A stretch of DNA of 38,037 nt, from positions 1-38,037 of the forward strand of contig CAZJVJ010000012.1 in the NCBI GenBank assembly GCA_964549635.1, given 5' to 3'. How positions within the stretch are numbered: the stretch's first letter is position 1; the number at the start of each line of letters is the position of its first letter. The stretch is from VGNY01 sp964549635 (lineage in GTDB: Bacteria; Chloroflexota; Dehalococcoidia; GIF9; UBA5629). Below, in pieces: positions 1 to 8,056 of this stretch. The notes beneath the pieces are model-generated. The model saw only the letters and a list, made by a program, of their open reading frames with translations. It had not been told where the DNA came from and searched no databases. Both the position numbers and the translations under genes were made by a program.

Positions 1-647
1 ACTGAGCTATAGTTTGGGAACATGTATAAGAAAGCCGCCAGAAGATAAAATTGCCATCCCCAGCCTTTAGCCAGTCCCCAGCCTGCTAGCGCAGTTGTAC
101 CAACATGGAGAGCTACAATGAAAAAACTCTCCCAAAATCCGCCCAGAGCCACAAGACCTTCGATCTCTACTTTATCCCAGCTCCAGCCTGAAGCAATCAT
201 GTAATTGAGCGTCCACTGCGCCTCAAGTATGCCGTATCCTGCTCCAGCCACAGCTCCAGCCATCAGTCCCAGCTTAAGGTCAATATTTCTGCCCTTGCGC
301 CACCAGTAAACAGCCACAGGCAAAAGCTTAGCCCCCTCACGAACCAGACCGAAAATATACATGGAAGGTATGCTAGCAAGCAGAGACCACTGCGCAAGGG
401 TTTGCGGGCTCCAAAAATGACCATACACCTGGGTGAGCGCAAATCTGACTGGATATGCGGTAATGGCAATTGCAATAGGTGCAGCTACACCGCCAGCAAC
501 AAGAACCACCCAGAGCCATGGTCTAGAAATCATCGGGGGACGATAACAAGCCAGCCAGATTGCGCCGAAGGCGAGTGCCAGGCCTATCCCCAGGATGCTA
601 GGGTTATAGAAAAAGTAAATGAAAAAACCTAACATCTGCAACAGCAT
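1..647 (-). CDS. PrsW/YhfC-like membrane protease family protein, partial
   Basis: The reading frame is open from an ATG at 647 to the window edge, giving about 215 residues without the C-terminus. It is very hydrophobic, with roughly six membrane segments. Three conserved-looking polar sites sit within or beside these: REGAKLLP (E104), YGILEAQW (E142) and ALHVGTT (H181). That Glu, Glu, His pattern resembles PrsW-type glutamic intramembrane proteases (motifs EExxK, FxxxE and H), which cleave membrane proteins during envelope stress. Only one of the usual paired glutamates is present in the first motif, so activity is uncertain. The start is supported by AGGAGG 7 bases upstream. It follows the phosphoesterase gene by 12 bases and probably shares its transcript. 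It could instead be an unrelated polytopic membrane protein. Confidence 0.55.
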   Translation of the reverse strand, partial: MLLQMLGFFIYFFYNPSILGIGLALAFGAIWLACYRPPMISRPWLWVVLVAGGVAAPIAIAITAYPVRFALTQVYGHFWSPQTLAQWSLLASIPSMYIFGLVREGAKLLPVAVYWWRKGRNIDLKLGLMAGAVAGAGYGILEAQWTLNYMIASGWSWDKVEIEGLVALGGFWESFFIVALHVGTTALAGWGLAKGWGWQFYLLAAFLYMFPNYSS

Positions 648-659
648 AAATTCCTCCTG

Positions 660-1169
660 TTACAGCTCCACTATCTCGGCATGTAATTTATTCAAGTCTA
701 GTATGGCAACCGTCCTCCGCCCGCTTAGATACCCACAGACCTCCCCAGGATTCACTAAAAGTGTCGTGCCGGCAATGACTTCAGCCCTATGGTTATGCCC
801 TCGCACAACCACACTGAAAAGTCCACTCCTCACCAGCGATTCAACGATATGCTCGTGTGTACCATGTAGCAAAGCGATCTTTTTTCCAGCTAGTTCGATA
901 ACGGCAAAATCCCCCATCGGTACGATTCCAATCTCTCTAAATCTGGCTGTGACAAATTCACGGTCGCCTTCATTGTTCCCCCATACATAGTGAAGCTTGG
1001 CTTTCAACTTGGAAAAAAGGGGCACTACCAACGGCGACACCAGGTCACCAGCATGCAAGACACTGCTTACGCCTTGATGATTGAAAAAATCGACAGCTGC
1101 CGCGATTGCATCCAGCCTGTCATGCGTATCAGACATCAATCCAACCATCATACTAATGTTAACCTTCAA
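660..1169 (-). CDS. YfcE/MJ0936-type metallophosphoesterase
   Basis: A cytoplasmic phosphodiesterase or phosphatase of the calcineurin-like superfamily, 169 residues, the usual length for the compact YfcE/MJ0936 group. The metal-binding motifs appear in order: SDTHD, HAGD, GNNEGD, LLHGTHEH and RGHNH. Together they form the two-metal centre known from this family. The physiological substrate cannot be told from sequence. The longest frame begins with TTG at 1169, with AGGG four bases upstream; an ATG pair at 1151 and 1148 is an equally plausible start and gives a more typical N-terminus. It lies between a zinc-ribbon protein and the membrane protease-like gene, all on the minus strand. Confidence 0.9.
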   Translation of the reverse strand: MKVNISMMVGLMSDTHDRLDAIAAAVDFFNHQGVSSVLHAGDLVSPLVVPLFSKLKAKLHYVWGNNEGDREFVTARFREIGIVPMGDFAVIELAGKKIALLHGTHEHIVESLVRSGLFSVVVRGHNHRAEVIAGTTLLVNPGEVCGYLSGRRTVAILDLNKLHAEIVEL

Positions 1170-1226
1170 GTTACCCTGGCACAGACAAAGAGGAGGCCAC
1201 TTCTTCTGACGGCTTCGACCGTGAGG

Positions 1227-1700
1227 TCATAGAAGCAGCCATTTTCCAATTGATTCACCCTCGGCATTATTTGACAGCTTGAAGCCAGTCTGATTACTTG
1301 ACGACGGCGGTAATTCAGGAGTCGGTGCTCTCTTGATAAAATTATCATAGACGAAATATACCCCCATTGCCAGAATGGCGATGATAACCAATCCTAGACA
1401 ACCGATGAGCCACAGGTCTGACTGTTTCTTCTCAGGTTTGCCCCCCTTTTCTTCTTCGATTTCTGCCCTGTCCCGACGGACTGCTATCTGTCTCACTGTA
1501 TGCTTTGGAAAAGGCTTTACCTTCTGCGGCGTTGGCCAGTAGAGGCTTTCACGGCATCTGGGACAATTTACCAATGTAGTATCAACAATGGCACCACAAT
1601 ACGGGCAATTGTACTGGAAGCGTTGCCCACAAACCTGGCAGTATTCTTGGCCTATAACATTTTGCGCCCCACAAGTTGGGCAAAGAAAAATCTGTTGCAC
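1227..1700 (-). CDS. Double zinc-ribbon membrane protein
   Basis: A 157-residue protein. The N-terminus holds four CxxC knuckles (CPTC, CQVC, CPYC, CPRC) in the first 55 residues, making two zinc ribbons. A charged linker rich in Glu and Lys follows, then one membrane segment at about 98-118 (LWLIGCLGLVIIAILAMGVY) and a short tail outside the membrane rich in Pro and Ser. The predicted topology puts the ribbons in the cytoplasm and the tail outside. No enzyme motif is visible, so function is unknown; such proteins are often adaptors. The start is GTG at 1700 with only a weak ribosome site. The preceding 227 bp (1701-1927), up to the end of the PAC2 genes, holds no further gene I can support. 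Confidence 0.7.
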   Translation of the reverse strand: MQQIFLCPTCGAQNVIGQEYCQVCGQRFQYNCPYCGAIVDTTLVNCPRCRESLYWPTPQKVKPFPKHTVRQIAVRRDRAEIEEEKGGKPEKKQSDLWLIGCLGLVIIAILAMGVYFVYDNFIKRAPTPELPPSSSNQTGFKLSNNAEGESIGKWLLL

Positions 1701-1927
1701 CTTAACTACTGATCACCCGCTGCTTTAATCGATCACTGCACAAGTCTAACAGCTCCACAAAAAAACAACGCCCAATTTTAACTTGTAAAGTTTCGACTTG
1801 CAAGCCTCCTGTGGCTTTAGCTACTGGCCTGGGGAAAAAGATAGCTGGATGTAACATTAATAAGCGGTTCTCACAAATCAAAGTCGCGCATTTCCCTCAC
1901 TTATAAAGGTTGGAAAATCAGCAAGTC

Positions 1928-2761
1928 TTAATGCTGCCCTCCAAGAAATTCTTCTATCTTCCTAACCAGCCTTTCGCTCTCGTCCACAGTTAGGCTTAGA
2001 CTACTTTCCAGTTTGCTTATATAATCATCAAGCTCAGGGGACTGCCGTCTCAATTGAGCTATTCTTTCATTTTGCTTTTCTACTTCTGCATTCAAATCTG
2101 TGTAATCTATCCCCAGCCCGAACCGTCTGTCCAAAAACTCGATGACTTTTTTCCAAGCTCTGGGGTCCTCAATAGAGACTAGGTAGAAAGGCACCGGCAC
2201 CCAAAGGCTAGCGCCGGCAATACTTCTTCTTTTGGCAACCCAAAGGAGGAATGAACTCAAGGTTGGTCTTTGGCCATCCGGGGTCTCATAATTCATATCA
2301 GTGATGATATCGTATTGACTCAATAAGCTTTTCACTGCTCGCGAATTGGCTACCGACAGCAACACACGGGGAGCAGTATGAGCACCGGGAGAAACCATGC
2401 CACCGATAATGTATATCTCTTTCACATCACAATAGTCTTGGGCTATATCTAGAATTAGGCTCAGGAACTGATACCACTCAAACGCCGGTACATCGCTCTT
2501 GAAGACCACTAGACTTTTTTTCTCACAGCAATAGAAATTGCTCTCCGGAAATTGAGCTACATCATCCACTACTGAAACACCCCCCAGCGGAAAAAAGCTC
2601 ATAGGATCAATTTCTGCAAACCTCCTGCTACCTAGTTTTTGCCGCAAATAGTCTGCAACTCTTGGCCCTACCTTACCCACGTCCTGATTCCAAGCCACTA
2701 TTAGGGCAGAGTTCTGCAACTCTGGCCTATCATAAATTTTAAAAGGACGTCCCTCACCCAA
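1928..2761 (-). CDS. PAC2 family protein (second of tandem pair)
   Basis: 277 residues related to the PAC2 fold, best known from eukaryotic proteasome assembly chaperone 2 and from archaeal and bacterial homologues of unsettled role. Recognisable elements are the N-terminal strand with ALIVAWNQDVGKVGPRVADYLRQ, the E-DPMSFFPLGG segment after it, and IYIIGGMVSPGAHTAPRV in the middle. The C-terminal 60 residues are charged and likely a coiled coil. It diverges from its neighbour, notably in the glycine-rich loops. The start is TTG at 2761, strongly supported by AAGGAGG 7 bases upstream, and lies only 2 bases after the stop of the other PAC2 gene. The tight coupling suggests a heteromeric complex (inference). 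Confidence 0.75.
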   Translation of the reverse strand: MGEGRPFKIYDRPELQNSALIVAWNQDVGKVGPRVADYLRQKLGSRRFAEIDPMSFFPLGGVSVVDDVAQFPESNFYCCEKKSLVVFKSDVPAFEWYQFLSLILDIAQDYCDVKEIYIIGGMVSPGAHTAPRVLLSVANSRAVKSLLSQYDIITDMNYETPDGQRPTLSSFLLWVAKRRSIAGASLWVPVPFYLVSIEDPRAWKKVIEFLDRRFGLGIDYTDLNAEVEKQNERIAQLRRQSPELDDYISKLESSLSLTVDESERLVRKIEEFLGGQH

Positions 2762-2763
2762 AA

Positions 2764-3675
2764 TTAGTCCTCCTTGGGCTCTTTCTTAAACAACCTGTCA
2801 ATCTCCTGCAAAATTCTTTTTTTGTCCTCTTCCGTTATGGGCCCCGGTTCAGCAGGCTTGGCGTAAGTAACGTCCTTCAATTTGTCAAGCTGTTCCTTTA
2901 TCTCAGCGGGCAATCTTTCATACACGCTGTCTATATCCCTTTCGCTTTGTTCAACAAGCCTATCTATCTCTCGCATGTCAATCTCAATTCCCAGGGCAGC
3001 ACTCAGCACTTCCAACACTGACTTCGAACCTTTCGGATAGGCGATTGGAAAACCATGAAGATAAATTGGTATCTCCCCCATAACACAGATAGCCTGAAGT
3101 CCCCTCATTTTAGCAACTCCCAACAGGAGGCCATTCAGGCCAGTGATATTGCCTTGCCCACCTCTCCCCTCTATGTCTGACATCAACACTGTATTTTCAT
3201 AGCTTCTAACTTCACTAATCAAGGCATCATCATTAGGTACCGCCCAGACTTTCGACCTTGCAGTATGATGTATAGGGGCAACCGCTGCTCCGGAAGTATA
3301 GACTCTCCGGCACCCAAACTTCATTGCCGCATCAAGGACAAGATTAGCCATTCTGTAAGCTTTTGTTCCCGCAGCATAGATTCCTCCGCTATCACTCGGC
3401 TGTTCTTCACCTATGAAGAATAGTAAATCCTTCCCTCCTGCCTTTTTGAAATAAAATTTATTAGCCGGAAATTCCAAGACTGTGAGCTCGCCATTCTCGA
3501 TTATAACTTTCCGAGGATAGAAAAAATCCCATGGCTCTATCTCACCCAATTCCTCAGCCCCAACCATCCTCCTCAGGGTATCGACCGCTATTATTCCAAC
3601 ATTGCCAATGCCGGGCCAACAGGCTATCAAGACGGGCTTATCAAGCCTTGGCTCTCTGTACAGTCTGATTCCCAT
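2764..3675 (-). CDS. PAC2 family protein (first of tandem pair)
   Basis: 303 residues with a canonical PAC2 domain: PVLIACWPGIGNVGIIAVDTLR at the N-terminus, EIEPWDFFYP, then RVYTSGAAVAPIHHT and the GQGNITGLNGLLLGVAKMRG loop. The family shares an alpha/beta fold with purine nucleoside phosphorylase-like and proteasome-assembly proteins; in bacteria the role is not established. The C-terminal 70 residues are strongly charged and helical. ATG at 3675 is preceded by a G-rich ribosome site (AGAGGGGG). A TATACT hexamer at about 3707-3712 on this strand may be its -10 element. No proteasome subunit gene is in the window. Confidence 0.85.
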   Translation of the reverse strand: MGIRLYREPRLDKPVLIACWPGIGNVGIIAVDTLRRMVGAEELGEIEPWDFFYPRKVIIENGELTVLEFPANKFYFKKAGGKDLLFFIGEEQPSDSGGIYAAGTKAYRMANLVLDAAMKFGCRRVYTSGAAVAPIHHTARSKVWAVPNDDALISEVRSYENTVLMSDIEGRGGQGNITGLNGLLLGVAKMRGLQAICVMGEIPIYLHGFPIAYPKGSKSVLEVLSAALGIEIDMREIDRLVEQSERDIDSVYERLPAEIKEQLDKLKDVTYAKPAEPGPITEEDKKRILQEIDRLFKKEPKED

Positions 3676-3821
3676 TACCCCCTCTTATTCCAATTCTGTG
3701 TGCGATAAGTATAGCACACGTCTAGGACAACTTTAACCTACCACTTCACATGCAAAGCCTTCAAGAAGACTGGACTAGGGCTGTGATAAACTATAAACAA
3801 TAGCGATGCCAAGGAGGCAGA

Positions 3822-4232
3822 ATGCTGTTTAGAAAGGTGCATGTATTCAGAGTCAAACCACAAGCTGAATTAGTTAGCGAGATAACAAACTACTGCCAAA
3901 AAAATGGGGTTTCCTCCGGTATAATCATCGGTATTATTGGCTCGGTAGCAAATGCCCAGCTCAATTTTCTAACGGGGCTTCCTGCAAAATATGAAACTGT
4001 GGAATATCGTGGTCCTCTGGAGATTGTCTGCGCACAGGGATCGATAGCACTCAAAAATGACACAACAATCATCCATATACACATACTAATTTCAGGCAAG
4101 GAAATCTGCAGGGGTGGGCATCTCGCCAAGGCAATCGTATTTTCCACTGCTGAGGTGGTTATAGGTGAGTTGGACTACCAGCTTAAGCGCCGACTCGACA
4201 GCTATACAGGCCTCAATGAGCTTATTGAGTGA
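3822..4232 (+). CDS. PPC/DUF296 domain DNA-binding-type protein
   Basis: A stand-alone PPC (plant and prokaryote conserved, DUF296) domain of 136 residues, matching the family's usual bacterial length. Diagnostic segments are GPLEIVCAQGSIAL, TIIHIHILIS and the RGGHL motif near residue 100. In plants this domain accompanies AT-hooks; the single-domain prokaryotic proteins form trimers whose ligand or DNA role is unresolved. No AT-hook is present here. ATG at 3822 has AAGGAGG five bases upstream. It is followed at a 93-base distance by tsaD on the same strand, but tsaD has its own promoter. Confidence 0.85.
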   Translation: MLFRKVHVFRVKPQAELVSEITNYCQKNGVSSGIIIGIIGSVANAQLNFLTGLPAKYETVEYRGPLEIVCAQGSIALKNDTTIIHIHILISGKEICRGGHLAKAIVFSTAEVVIGELDYQLKRRLDSYTGLNELIE

Positions 4233-4309
4233 ACAAAAAGCGCAGTAGCATTTATGACAGACTGAAACATAAGCCATAATACGGAGGTCACCACATATTT
4301 CCTCGCTTG

Positions 4310-4318
4310 TGATATAAT
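4310..4318 (+). promoter_or_regulatory. Extended -10 promoter of tsaD
   Basis: The sequence TGATATAAT gives a perfect TATAAT (4313-4318) with the extended TGn element. Only seven bases separate it from the tsaD ATG at 4326, so transcription should begin at or next to the start codon. There is no good -35 match. Confidence 0.6.
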
Positions 4319-4325
4319 CTTAAGC

Positions 4326-5312
4326 ATGAAAATCTTGGGCATTGAGACCTCCTGCGACGAAACTGCAGCAGCAGTAGTCCATGACGGTGGCAACATTTTG
4401 TCCAATGTTGTTGCTTCTCAGGTTGACATACACAGGCGTTATGGCGGAATTGTGCCGGAGGTAGCTTCAAGACAACACCTGCTCGCAGCACTACCTGTTG
4501 TTGAAAGCGCCATAGCCGAGGCAAAAGTCACCTGGAAGGACATAGCCGCTATTGCTGTGACTATTGGCCCAGGCCTAGCTGGCTCTTTACTGGTAGGGGT
4601 AAATTTGGCTAAGGCCATAGCCCTGGCCCACGACTTACCTCTCCTAGGTATCAATCATCTTGAAGGTCATGTCTACGCTAACTGGCTGAATGATGTCAAA
4701 CCAATTTTTCCTTGTCTTTGTCTTATTGTTTCCGGAGGACACAGCGATTTGGTGCTGATGTTTGAGCACGGAAAGTTCAAAAAATTGGGACAGACAAGGG
4801 ACGATGCTGCAGGTGAAGCTTTCGATAAAGCAGCTAGGATTTTAAATCTCGGCTACCCCGGCGGTCCAGCCATAGAGAAAGCAGCCATGGGTAATGTCGC
4901 TTCATTTCCTTTGCCACGGGCCTGGCTCAAAGGCAGCGATGATTTCAGCTTCAGTGGACTAAAAACAGCCCTGTTACACCTTGTAAGGAGCAATGACTTC
5001 TCAGAGCCATGTAAAGTCGCTGAGGCAGCGGCCAGTTTCCAACAGGCAATTGTTGACGTTCTGACAACCAAGACGATACAGGCGGCGCAAAGACTGCGAG
5101 TAAAGCAAATACTGCTTTCCGGGGGGGTAGCAGCTAACAAAGCACTCCGTGACCATTTCATACGTAACTCACCTATACCTGTGCTTATACCACCCCCTAA
5201 ATTGTGCACCGACAATGCAGCTATGATCGCAGCCTGCGGTTACTATCATCTTCAGTCTGGCAAAATCGACGGCTTTCAGATTGATGTAATACCTAGCCTG
5301 GCTATCGGATGA
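4326..5312 (+). CDS. tsaD: tRNA N6-threonylcarbamoyladenosine transferase TsaD
   Basis: The Kae1/YgjD family enzyme that, with TsaB and TsaE, moves threonylcarbamoyl from TC-AMP to A37 of ANN-decoding tRNAs. 328 residues, near the usual 330-345. The N-terminus MKILGIETSCDETAAAVV is the ASKHA ATP-binding strand pair; the metal-binding motif NHLEGH supplies H111 and H115; VSGGHSDLV, GEAFDKAARIL, FSFSGLKTALL and LLSGGVAANKALR are all intact, as is the C-terminal TDNAAMIA. No Shine-Dalgarno sequence precedes the ATG, consistent with a leaderless mRNA. Its 3' end overlaps the convergent DUF2851 gene by 11 bases. TsaB, TsaC and TsaE are not in the window. Confidence 0.97.
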   Translation: MKILGIETSCDETAAAVVHDGGNILSNVVASQVDIHRRYGGIVPEVASRQHLLAALPVVESAIAEAKVTWKDIAAIAVTIGPGLAGSLLVGVNLAKAIALAHDLPLLGINHLEGHVYANWLNDVKPIFPCLCLIVSGGHSDLVLMFEHGKFKKLGQTRDDAAGEAFDKAARILNLGYPGGPAIEKAAMGNVASFPLPRAWLKGSDDFSFSGLKTALLHLVRSNDFSEPCKVAEAAASFQQAIVDVLTTKTIQAAQRLRVKQILLSGGVAANKALRDHFIRNSPIPVLIPPPKLCTDNAAMIAACGYYHLQSGKIDGFQIDVIPSLAIG

Positions 5313-6627
5313 TGGCGATCAGACATTCACTGCAGTTTCGACGATAACAGTAGGATTTGAAAATATGAATCAGCCCTTGCTGCTGGCAAGCTGAAAGACA
5401 CACCTCCGGTTTAAGCTGAAGCTGTTGCTTCATGTAACGGGTCAGTTCGTTATCTCTTAACCCCGCATAGCTCCGGTAGATCTCAATACTCCTTCTACTT
5501 AGCTTTATCTCGCCAGTTATCCCCCCATAAGCACAGAAAAATGGCAATATAGTATTTATGACTATTTCCAGAACTTTTTCGCGGCCAAGGATAGCTGAGT
5601 GCCTGTTCGTAACAATGCCGAAATCAAAATGGTTCCCCCAGTAGCCTTGACCAGCGATGATTAAACCATCTTCCAAGCAACGATGCGCTGCTCCCGAAGG
5701 CGCTTCCATTAAAAGTTTTAGGATTCCCTGGAGCAACCCAGTTTTACCATATCGGGCTATAAGATAGCTCAGGGCAATAAGGCGACGGGTAGGAAAATTA
5801 TGTGGCCGAACCTTAAAAAAGCGCCAATCAGTTCTCTTCATGGTCTCCGTTATACTTAATGATTGCCACCTCTGTTCCAACCGCCTTAGCTCCCCGTCTT
5901 CAGTAAACGAGTACCGACGCCACTGCTGCGAGGGCAGTAATCCGGCAATTCCCAGAATCAATGCCTCTCTGGTGACACTATCCTTCGCCTCGATAGCTTC
6001 TAGCATGGCCAGAGGCAACCTGTCGGCAAGTTTTTCACAGGGTTCAGCATTCTGAGCATAACCCAGAGCTCTAGCTATGCCACGATAAAGCGCCTGACCA
6101 GTATTGTTTTCATTTAAGGCTTTGCGGAACAAAACTGTTTTGGCAACAAACCTCTCCTCACCAGCCTCGGTGAGCAGCTGGTATAGTTTGTCTACAGCAT
6201 GGTAGCTGACGTGCTTACAGACAGGCAGCGGCCACCCATCCCCGTATGCTTGGTTATTTAGCTCGTCTGGCAAACACTCAAAAAAGGAACTCAAGGAAAT
6301 TGTAGGAATAACCTTGCCATTCTGAAGCAGAGTGGGATCTTGGCTATCATGCCACCACACAATGTGCAAAGCTATATTATTGTACCTTGCATCCCGGTGG
6401 TGCCCGTGATGTCGCCATTGGCTAGACTTAACATGTACCTCTATATCACCTACAACCGCCTCATCGTTAAGGATAAAAACTGCGTCTCGAAAATCGCAGC
6501 CACTGAGGTTACTGGTTCTGCCCGGATAGATTACCCGTAATCTTTCACCTGCCTCAGTAACCAAATCACTTACCATCTGACGCTGCCAGATGCTGGCAAT
6601 AAGTTTCTCCATTATTCGTTTTTTCAT
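5302..6627 (-). CDS. DUF2851 family protein
   Basis: 441 residues matching DUF2851, a family of unknown function. The conserved N-terminal part includes a block at residues 60-90 reading GDIEVHVKSSQWRHHGHH, then D-x-RYNNIALHIVWW; the His and Asp residues resemble a nuclease- or metal-binding core, but that is inference. The C-terminus ends in a Cys-containing segment (CLSACQQQ, CYRRNCSECL). ATG at 6627 has no ribosome site and an operator-like inverted repeat ends seven bases before it; ATG at 6612 is an alternative start. It lies 39 bases after the DUF488 gene on the same strand, so it can be read from the XRE-DUF72-DUF488 transcript or from its own promoter. Confidence 0.85.
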   Translation of the reverse strand: MKKRIMEKLIASIWQRQMVSDLVTEAGERLRVIYPGRTSNLSGCDFRDAVFILNDEAVVGDIEVHVKSSQWRHHGHHRDARYNNIALHIVWWHDSQDPTLLQNGKVIPTISLSSFFECLPDELNNQAYGDGWPLPVCKHVSYHAVDKLYQLLTEAGEERFVAKTVLFRKALNENNTGQALYRGIARALGYAQNAEPCEKLADRLPLAMLEAIEAKDSVTREALILGIAGLLPSQQWRRYSFTEDGELRRLEQRWQSLSITETMKRTDWRFFKVRPHNFPTRRLIALSYLIARYGKTGLLQGILKLLMEAPSGAAHRCLEDGLIIAGQGYWGNHFDFGIVTNRHSAILGREKVLEIVINTILPFFCAYGGITGEIKLSRRSIEIYRSYAGLRDNELTRYMKQQLQLKPEVCLSACQQQGLIHIFKSYCYRRNCSECLIAIIR

Positions 6628-6633
6628 GATTTA

Positions 6634-6649
6634 TACACGTTTTAGTGTA
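6634..6649 (-). promoter_or_regulatory. Operator-like inverted repeat before DUF2851
   Basis: Plus-strand TACACGTTTTAGTGTA forms TACAC-N6-GTGTA. It matches 13 of 16 positions of the repeat before the XRE gene (8058-8073). Read on the minus strand it contains TACACT, a possible -10, so a bound regulator would block transcription. Confidence 0.6.
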
Positions 6650-6666
6650 GAAATAGGGGAAAAAAA

Positions 6667-7107
6667 TTATTTCTTACTCACCGGTGACCAGGTATGCTTA
6701 TCATCGATAATGTGTTCTACTTGCCAGCCCCTGTTCTCTAATTCGCTGGCAATAAATCTGCGGTGACATCTCCACGGCATCTTTTCAGCACACAAGATAA
6801 CACCCTTTTTTCGCCGGGCCATTTCCTCTATAGCTTCTATCCCCCTTTCAAACTCCGGAGTGGACATAAAGGCCTGATACCCACCCTCTCGGTAGCCACC
6901 CAACTCCACTCCCAAATTCAGATAGTCTATACGTAACGTTGCAAGCAATTCTGCCAGTGTCCCTTTCCTGAAATGCTCAAACCGGCTGGCTGGGAAGCGG
7001 CGCACATCTATTACCGCCTCAATTCCATAGCTGCGAAGCAAGCTAGCAAACTCTGCCTGTGACCTGTTGCTGGTTCCCAAGCTATAAATTATGCCGCAAC
7101 GCTTCAT
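6667..7107 (-). CDS. DUF488 family protein
   Basis: 146 residues of the DUF488 family. Typical features are the N-terminal YSLGTSNRSQAEFASLL, the IDVRRFPASRFEHF strand-loop, LGGYREGGY in the middle and the signature ILCAEKMPWRCHRRFIA, with a Cys and the CHR triad characteristic of the family. Function is unknown; the Cys and Arg residues suggest a catalytic or ligand site (inference). The gene begins inside the end of the DUF72 gene (26-base overlap), so the two are translationally coupled. GGAGG lies three bases before the ATG. Confidence 0.9.
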   Translation of the reverse strand: MKRCGIIYSLGTSNRSQAEFASLLRSYGIEAVIDVRRFPASRFEHFRKGTLAELLATLRIDYLNLGVELGGYREGGYQAFMSTPEFERGIEAIEEMARRKKGVILCAEKMPWRCHRRFIASELENRGWQVEHIIDDKHTWSPVSKK

Positions 7108-7840
7108 CTTCCTCCACCTTAACTAGCTCGGTAAATCTGGAGGCATCTTCATACATGCCAATGTTGTTGAACAAGACATAAGTTATACCAGTTGACATCT
7201 TCCTGACCCTGTAGAGCTGTTCATCGCCATACCGATGGCGGTATCCAGGTCCACCATGCAACCGAAAATATCTGAGGTTACCAAATAAAGGTGGCTTCTC
7301 CAGCGGGTCAACACAGTGGATAAGGTCAAGGTCGCTACATAGAGCTAGAATACTTTCATCGCTCCACCAACCTCTTGGTTCCCAAACAAAAATAAATCCA
7401 TCCCTATCCAGACGACTAAAGAAAAGCCTCATGTTTTTTTTGCTCTCCTCACAATCACCAAATGTTGCTGGGCATTGAAAAAGGATAATTTTGGCCTTCA
7501 AAGCATTAGCGATATCTTTCGTCCTATCCCAAGCCTCCAAAACTTCATCGCTCAATCGAAAAAACCCGTAGCGTCCGACCTTTGCTTCAGGGATTTTCAA
7601 GCCCGCCTTACGGTAGGTAGGGCTGGATGCCGGGTGAGTAATCAATTGCCATGCCTTAATCGTGAACTCGAAGTCCACGGGCGCCTCCTGCCTCCACTTC
7701 AATGCTGTATCTAAAGCAGGTGGCCTGTAAAAGGTCTGCTGTACTTCAGACAGCTTGAACCGAGAAAAATACTGTTTCATACCTTTTGGAAAGCCACAGC
7801 AACCAACCTTAATTTGTTGCCCTTTAGTTCGCTGGCTCAT
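7082..7840 (-). CDS. DUF72 family TIM-barrel protein (YecE-like)
   Basis: 252 residues of DUF72, a TIM-barrel family of unknown function. Family hallmarks: IKVGCCGFPKGMKQYFSRF at the N-terminus, the EVQQTFYRPP strand, FEFTIKAWQLITHP, KAKIILFQCPATF, FVWEPRGWW and FRLHGGPGYRHRYGD. I chose ATG at 7840 because the family begins close to IKVGCCG; a TTG at 7864 would add eight residues. It starts inside the end of the XRE gene (17-base overlap) and itself overlaps DUF488 by 26 bases. The tight packing marks a single operon. A second, more divergent DUF72 gene lies at 19377. Confidence 0.9.
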   Translation of the reverse strand: MSQRTKGQQIKVGCCGFPKGMKQYFSRFKLSEVQQTFYRPPALDTALKWRQEAPVDFEFTIKAWQLITHPASSPTYRKAGLKIPEAKVGRYGFFRLSDEVLEAWDRTKDIANALKAKIILFQCPATFGDCEESKKNMRLFFSRLDRDGFIFVWEPRGWWSDESILALCSDLDLIHCVDPLEKPPLFGNLRYFRLHGGPGYRHRYGDEQLYRVRKMSTGITYVLFNNIGMYEDASRFTELVKVEEDEALRHNL

Positions 7841-8045
7841 ATTTGAACCCGGACCTTTCAGCAATTAGGGTAAGGAGCGTAATTGAAGTACCACGGGGTT
7901 TGTACATTCCGGTCTCCCACTCACTGATTGTCTGTTGACGTGTGCCCAGCTCTTTGGCTAATCTTGACTGAGTTAGGCCAAGATGCTGCCTCAGCGCACG
8001 AATCCGTTGCCCGTCCCATTCAACTTTTTTTCTCGGTTCAGCCAT
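7824..8045 (-). CDS. XRE-family transcriptional regulator
   Basis: A 73-residue protein that is almost only a Cro/C1-type helix-turn-helix. The core reads IRALRQHLGLTQSRLAKEL, then GTRQQTISEWETGMYKPRG, with the recognition helix around QQTISEWE. It most likely acts as a dimeric DNA-binding regulator of its own operon. A longer frame starts with TTG at 8078, but that codon lies in the promoter and inverted repeat, so ATG at 8045 is the sound choice, with AGG four bases upstream. It is the first gene of the DUF72-DUF488-DUF2851 cluster. A toxin-antitoxin role is possible but no toxin is recognisable. Confidence 0.85.
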   Translation of the reverse strand: MAEPRKKVEWDGQRIRALRQHLGLTQSRLAKELGTRQQTISEWETGMYKPRGTSITLLTLIAERSGFKYEPAN

Positions 8046-8056
8046 TTGCCTAAATG

